Shown piece by piece: positions 5,461 through 8,787 of a DNA stretch of 8,787 nt. This DNA is from Candidatus Zhuqueibacterota bacterium (GTDB lineage Bacteria > Zhuqueibacterota > Zhuqueibacteria > Residuimicrobiales > Krinioviventaceae), in NCBI GenBank assembly GCA_003854995.1, contig RQOI01000633.1:1-8787 (forward strand), given 5' to 3'. Both the position numbers and the translations under genes were made by a program. Every line of letters starts with the position of its first letter. Position 1 is the stretch's first letter. The notes below the pieces were generated by a model. It searched no databases, had not been told where the DNA came from, and saw only the letters and a list, made by a program, of their open reading frames with translations.

Positions 5461-6267
5461 ATGCGTGTGAAACCGTTCCACTTTTTGCCAGCCGCCCTCA
5501 TCTTTTTCTCGTGCGCCGTCGATACGGGTCTTGCGCCCACGCGCAGCGGGCTCTCGGGCACAATTTATTTTGAACACGACTGGCCGGAGAGAACCGACCA
5601 GGTCATGGTTGTTGCGGCGACCGTCTTTCCCCCCACATCACTCGAAGAGATCATCATGAGTGAGCCGCTCGAGACATTCGTCGATTCAACGCGCTATACA
5701 ATCTGGACAAACCCGGCAACCTATGCGGCCGTCGGCGTCATCTGGAAAGAACAGGAGCAGCCCTGGGACGTGACGAATATCATCGGCATCTATTTCCCGA
5801 CTGACGATCGCTTTTCACCCGGCCAGGTCACCATACCGGACAGGGACACCTTTGTTGATTCCATCGATATCGAGGCGGATCTGTCCCTCGCCCGTCGTCA
5901 GGTCGCCAGCGCCATCGAGGGGCGATTGACGGTTGCCGGCAGTTGGCCCGCGGGCGCGCAATCCGTGCTTTTGATTGCAGCGAAGACGATTCTGCCGACG
6001 AGCCTGCTGGACATCACCTTTGGCGCCCCAATCGAAGCGGGCTTTGATTCAACGTCCTATGCGCTGTCGGTGCAACCCGGCACCTATCGCCTCATCGGTG
6101 CGCTGGTCACGGAAAAAGACAGACCGATCGGATTCGACAGCATCAAAGGCATCTATAAGAAAAAGCCAGCCGATCTCCTGCCGGGATCCGTCGTCGTCGC
6201 CACGGATACCACTCGAGTCACCAATATTGACATCAGCATTGATTTTGCCGCCGCCACGCTGCGGTGA
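5461..6267 (+). CDS. Probable lipoprotein with two tandem copies of one beta-rich domain
   Basis: A 268-residue secreted protein of unknown function. Residues 1-17 are a hydrophobic signal segment before Cys18 (LIFFSC); this is a loose lipobox because -3 and -2 are both Phe. After a short linker the protein consists of two related halves, about 29-141 and 150-262. Matching landmarks are SGTIYFEHDWP / EGRLTVAGSWP, VAATVFPPTSL / IAAKTILPTSL, FVDSTRYTIW / GFDSTSYALS, NPATYAAVGVIWKE / PGTYRLIGALVTE, and TNIIGIYF / DSIKGIYK. Each half looks like a beta-sandwich. GAAGGGA lies 7 nt before the ATG. It is 12 nt upstream of a TonB-dependent receptor, so it may be a surface or periplasmic partner of that receptor. 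Similar lipoproteins beside TonB receptors are, as far as I recall, found in uncultured FCB-type genomes, but I cannot name a family. Confidence 0.72.
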   Translation: MRVKPFHFLPAALIFFSCAVDTGLAPTRSGLSGTIYFEHDWPERTDQVMVVAATVFPPTSLEEIIMSEPLETFVDSTRYTIWTNPATYAAVGVIWKEQEQPWDVTNIIGIYFPTDDRFSPGQVTIPDRDTFVDSIDIEADLSLARRQVASAIEGRLTVAGSWPAGAQSVLLIAAKTILPTSLLDITFGAPIEAGFDSTSYALSVQPGTYRLIGALVTEKDRPIGFDSIKGIYKKKPADLLPGSVVVATDTTRVTNIDISIDFAAATLR

Positions 6268-6279
6268 GAAAGTGACACT

Positions 6280-8427
6280 ATGAAAAAGACGCATGCCCTA
6301 TTGCTCGCGATTCTATTTTGTCTCCGCGTCCATAGCGCTCTGGCGCAATCGACAGGATCTCTGGAAGGAAAGGTGACGGATCTCGCCACCGGCGAGGCGT
6401 TGCCTGGCGTCAACGTGACCGTGATCGGCACAGTGCTGGGCGCCGCCACGGACGCGGATGGCTATTTCGTCATCCAGCGCATACCGCCGGGAACATATGG
6501 CATCCAGGTCACGATGATCGGCTACAAGCGCGCGCAAGTCACTGCCCGAGTGCAGGCGGAAGAGGCGACCGCCCTGATGATCGCCCTTGAAGAGACGATT
6601 CTGGAGACGCCCGAAGTGATGGTAACGGCGAACAAGCGTCGGCAGAGCATTCAGGACACTCCCAACAGCGTTGGTGTGCTGACGAGTCGCGATATCGAGC
6701 AAAAAAATCAGATCTATATCGATCAGTTCCTGCAACAGGCGTCTGGCGTCAATTTTGTCGGCAGTCAGGTGAATATACGCGGATCATCGGGATTCAGCTA
6801 TGGCGCCGGCAGCCGCGTGCTCTTTCTCATCGATGGCGTGCCGGCCATGCCCGGTGACAGCGGCGACATCAAATGGGACATGATCCCGGCCTCGCAAATT
6901 GAACGCGTCGAAATCATCAAAGGCGCTGGTTCGGCCCTCTATGGGTCGAGCGCACTGGGCGGCGTCATCAATATCATCACCAAAAAAGCCTCAGCCCGGC
7001 CGATCACCAACCTCCGTCTCTCCGCCGGCGCGTATGATGCGCCCGCGCATCCGGAGTGGAAATGGTCCGATGAACTGCGCCATTTCAGTGATATAGACAT
7101 CGACCACACGCGCAAGATCGGTCAAAAATCAGAAATCCTCGCCGCGGTCGGCCGCCATCAGTCGATGGGCTACAGACAGAACACGGAGCAGCTTCGTCAC
7201 AACGCGTCTTTCAAATGGAATTACAAACCGACCGGGACGCATAATCTCACGCTGTCGACAAACTGGGAGGGCGGCGACCGCCAGACCGGCCTCATGTGGC
7301 GCAGCCAGCGCCAGGCGCTGCAGGTGTCGCCGGAAGCGCTCGGCGATTATGTCCAGTCGAATAAATTCAGCGCCAATCTGTTCCACAACTGGGTGATAAC
7401 AAAAAACCTGGGCCTGCAGACGCGCGCATCCTATTTTTACAACTATTGGAAAAACTGGTTCCACGACAATATCACCGCCTCAAAGGCGCAAAAACCGGGA
7501 GTGGAAATTCAGGGAGACTGGCAAATTTCGGCGGACAATTCTCTCATCTTTGGCGCCGAAGGCTCATGGGACTATGTCGACTCTGACCTCGTCGGCGCGC
7601 ACGATCAGTATGTCATCGGCGCTTATGTGCAAAACGAGCGACCGCTCATCACCAATCTGAACATGACGCTCGGCGTCCGCTACGATTATGCTTGGGTGGA
7701 TATCGGCTTCATAGACTCTGAATTCAATCCCAAGATCGGCCTGGTCTGGCATGTGCAGAGGGACATTCGACTGCGCGCCTCATCCGGACGAGGCTTTCGC
7801 GCGGCCAGCATGTCGGAACGGTTTGCCGATTCCATCTATTCCGGCTTGCGCATCATCCCCAATCCGGAGCTGCAATCCGAAACTTCCTGGTCACAGGAGA
7901 TTGGCGTCAACTTTACGCCGAGCTCTCGCTTCTACATCGATGTCGCCGGCTTTATGAACGACTATTGGGATCTCATCGAACCTGAACCAAACGAAAACCA
8001 GGTCGTGCAATTCATCAACATCACGCGCGCACGCATCACGGGAGTGGAGACCACGCTCAAGATGCTGCCCTATACCAATTTGAGCTTTGATCTCGGCTAT
8101 ACATGGATGGATCCGCAAGACCTGGACCTGGACGAAACGCTGGCCTATCGCCCGAGACATCTGTTCACCGGCGGCATCACCTATTCCATCGGCGATTTTG
8201 AATGTGGCGCCGACTTGCGCTATATATCCCGCTTCGACGCCGTCAAGGTCTACCCGCACGATGACCGGGTGGATCAGAAATTGGTCAATCTGCGCGGCGT
8301 CTATCGAATCGGCGCCTTTGCCCTGACGATGAGCTTGAACAACGTCTTCAACCACAACCACACGCAGATGGAGCGAACATTGATGCCGATTCGACACCTG
8401 GTGCTGACCCTGTCGTCCAAATTCTAA
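6280..8427 (+). CDS. TonB-dependent outer-membrane receptor with carboxypeptidase-regulatory-like N-terminal domain
   Basis: A complete 715-residue receptor that would import a ligand across the outer membrane using TonB/ExbB/ExbD energy. The signal peptide is about residues 1-22 (ending LAQ). A CarboxypepD_reg-like beta-sandwich follows at 26-104, with GKVTDLATGEALPGVNVTV and DADGYFVIQRIPPGTY. A TonB-box-like segment, PEVMVTANKR, is at 111-120. The plug (about 122-236) shows VNIRGSSGFSYG, VLFLIDGVPAMPGD, IERVEIIKGAGSALYG and GGVINIITKK. The barrel runs from about 245 to the terminal Phe715. It is compact compared with SusC-type receptors of about 1000 residues and has no SusD partner here; the upstream lipoprotein may play an analogous part. 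The ligand cannot be told from sequence alone. The ribosome site is weak (GGTGAG, 11 nt away), and translation may be coupled to the upstream gene. I find no canonical terminator after it. Confidence 0.95.
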   Translation: MKKTHALLLAILFCLRVHSALAQSTGSLEGKVTDLATGEALPGVNVTVIGTVLGAATDADGYFVIQRIPPGTYGIQVTMIGYKRAQVTARVQAEEATALMIALEETILETPEVMVTANKRRQSIQDTPNSVGVLTSRDIEQKNQIYIDQFLQQASGVNFVGSQVNIRGSSGFSYGAGSRVLFLIDGVPAMPGDSGDIKWDMIPASQIERVEIIKGAGSALYGSSALGGVINIITKKASARPITNLRLSAGAYDAPAHPEWKWSDELRHFSDIDIDHTRKIGQKSEILAAVGRHQSMGYRQNTEQLRHNASFKWNYKPTGTHNLTLSTNWEGGDRQTGLMWRSQRQALQVSPEALGDYVQSNKFSANLFHNWVITKNLGLQTRASYFYNYWKNWFHDNITASKAQKPGVEIQGDWQISADNSLIFGAEGSWDYVDSDLVGAHDQYVIGAYVQNERPLITNLNMTLGVRYDYAWVDIGFIDSEFNPKIGLVWHVQRDIRLRASSGRGFRAASMSERFADSIYSGLRIIPNPELQSETSWSQEIGVNFTPSSRFYIDVAGFMNDYWDLIEPEPNENQVVQFINITRARITGVETTLKMLPYTNLSFDLGYTWMDPQDLDLDETLAYRPRHLFTGGITYSIGDFECGADLRYISRFDAVKVYPHDDRVDQKLVNLRGVYRIGAFALTMSLNNVFNHNHTQMERTLMPIRHLVLTLSSKF

Positions 8428-8454
8428 TACAGTGTGGTGTACCATTAAACAAGC

Positions 8455-8492
8455 GTAAAACGTCAGTCTCTGGCCAAGACGTAAAAGATCAA
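8455..8492 (-). repeat. Inverted copy of the left-edge composite repeat
   Basis: GTAAAACGTCAGTCTCTGG (8455-8473) is the reverse complement of 54-72 with one mismatch. TAAAAGATCAA (8482-8492) is the exact reverse complement of 34-44. The two blocks keep their order and almost their spacing, making a chance match very unlikely. Confidence 0.75.
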
Positions 8493-8522
8493 TTTGGCGC
8501 GGCCTTCGGCTGCAACCAAATT
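8491..8522. other. Imperfect 13-bp hairpin downstream of the TonB receptor gene
   Basis: AATTTGG (8491-8497) pairs with CCAAATT (8516-8522). After a small internal loop, GCGGCC (8499-8504) pairs with GGCTGC (8508-8513, one G-U) around TTC. It is the first substantial hairpin after the receptor gene, but ATAAAAGCC follows on the plus strand, so it is not a standard terminator. On the minus strand GATCTTTT follows, which is also weak. Confidence 0.5.
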
Positions 8523-8538
8523 ATAAAAGCCGCACGAT

Positions 8539-8562
8539 CGCCCAGGACATCCGTCCTGGGCG
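8539..8562. other. Perfect 10-bp GC-rich hairpin, REP-like
   Basis: CGCCCAGGAC (8539-8548) and GTCCTGGGCG (8553-8562) are perfect inverted arms around ATCC. No T-run follows on either strand, so it is better read as a REP-like palindrome or a structured element within the repeat cluster than as an intrinsic terminator. Confidence 0.65.
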
Positions 8563-8570
8563 GGCAATAT

Positions 8571-8598
8571 CTCTGCGAATCTCGGCGTCCTCTGCGGT
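8571..8598 (+). repeat. CTCTGCG-type quasi-tandem repeat, three units
   Basis: Three degenerate units, CTCTGCGAAT, CTCGGCGTC and CTCTGCGGT, with a 9-10 nt period. They resemble the CTCTGCG..CTCTGCGGT intergenic motifs seen in many unrelated environmental genomes (from memory), and follow the same YTYYGYG pattern as the CTTCGTG units at 1-20. Confidence 0.55.
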
Positions 8599-8648
8599 TG
8601 GCTTAAAAACTATGCTAAAATAACAATATGTTGCGGATTTGTACAAGT

Positions 8649-8713
8649 CACAAAAGCACGAGGATCACAAAGATATACTTTTTGGTCGTTGGACCCTTTG
8701 TGGCTTTGTTTTG
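8649..8713. repeat. Opposed CTTTGTG-type repeats forming a nested hairpin
   Basis: On the minus strand 8672-8649 reads as three units, CTTTGTGAT, CCTCGTGC and TTTTGTG; on the plus strand 8695-8713 reads CCTTTGTGG and CTTTGTTTTG. The facing ends, CACAAAG (8666-8672) and CTTTGTG (8696-8702), form a perfect 7-bp stem. The loop contains GGTC/GACC (8684-8687 and 8692-8695). Confidence 0.55.
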
Positions 8714-8766
8714 AACAAGATATTCATTTATTGTTGCGCTCTTGTCATCGCGGCTACCCGTAACTG

Positions 8767-8785
8767 ACGCTTGATGAACAAGCGT
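8767..8785. other. 7-bp hairpin at the right edge, sharing repeat sequence
   Basis: ACGCTTG (8767-8773) and CAAGCGT (8779-8785) pair perfectly around ATGAA. The sequence reuses the AACAAGCGTAA motif from 8448-8458 and the AACTGACG motif from the left-edge repeat, so it looks like the junction or end of a repeat copy that may continue past the window. Confidence 0.5.
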
Positions 8786-8787
8786 AA

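Larger units (their letters stand above)
8428..8787. other. Non-coding 360-bp region packed with repeats and hairpins
   Basis: No credible gene: the longest plus-strand frame noticed is a 28-codon one from ATG 8628 without a ribosome site. The region contains an inverted copy of the left-edge repeat, four separable hairpins and two patches of 9-nt-period motifs (listed separately). AACAAGCGTAA occurs at both 8448-8458 and 8777-8787. An extended -10-like sequence, TGCTAAAAT at 8613-8621, has no matching -35 and is not called as a promoter. Confidence 0.6.

Noticed and set aside
7891..8445. 184-codon minus-strand open frame
   Set aside because: Antisense to the receptor barrel and without a recognisable domain; long antisense frames are common opposite such coding sequence.
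8539..8562. The GC-rich hairpin as terminator of the receptor gene
   Set aside because: It lies 112 nt after the stop and is not followed by a T-run on either strand.
8628..8714. 28-codon open frame in the right non-coding region
   Set aside because: No ribosome site, and it lies across the CTTTGTG repeats, so its codons are explained by the repeat.
8428..8787. CRISPR array or tRNA gene in the right non-coding region
   Set aside because: The repeats are short, degenerate and unevenly spaced, and no cloverleaf or T-loop sequence is present.

Overview
The window reads as chromosomal DNA from a Gram-negative, two-membrane bacterium. It encodes a FadL-type outer-membrane channel, a TonB-dependent receptor with a carboxypeptidase-regulatory-like N-terminal domain, and a probable lipoprotein. 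The receptor layout and the duplicated-domain lipoprotein beside it suggest the Bacteroidota/Calditrichota/KSB1 side of the tree. That placement is an inference from style only; no rRNA or marker gene is present.

Layout. (1) 1-165 is non-coding and begins with part of a dispersed repeat. (2) 166-1678 (+) is a tight three-gene operon: an ECF sigma factor, a two-helix ZAS-type anti-sigma factor overlapping it by ATGA, and a membrane protein ending in a double zinc ribbon. A Rho-independent terminator that lies partly inside the convergent next gene ends it. (3) 1691-2872 (-) is a rhodanese-less ThiI (tRNA 4-thiouridine synthase). (4) 2970-3548 (-) is a TetR regulator closely resembling Bacillus FadR, with its own terminator. 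(5) 3549-3797 is a divergent control region with a near-consensus promoter for the rightward gene, a plausible promoter for the regulator and several inverted repeats. (6) 3798-5345 (+) is the FadL/OMPP1-family channel, followed by a terminator. (7) 5461-8427 (+) is a lipoprotein-like protein built from two copies of one domain, then a TonB-dependent receptor. (8) 8428-8787 holds no convincing gene but is crowded with hairpins and repeat fragments, including an inverted copy of the repeat at the left edge.

How the parts may work together. The FadR-like repressor probably senses acyl-CoA and controls the divergent fatty-acid channel and itself. The lipoprotein and receptor may form an outer-membrane uptake pair; whether they share fadL transcription is unclear because a terminator stands just before them. 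The sigma/anti-sigma operon looks like an independent envelope-signalling unit. The most distinctive observations are the 13-bp perfect inverted repeat in the fadR-fadL region, the sigma cassette whose anti-sigma has almost no extracytoplasmic part, the internally duplicated lipoprotein, and the composite repeat found in inverted orientation at both ends of the window.
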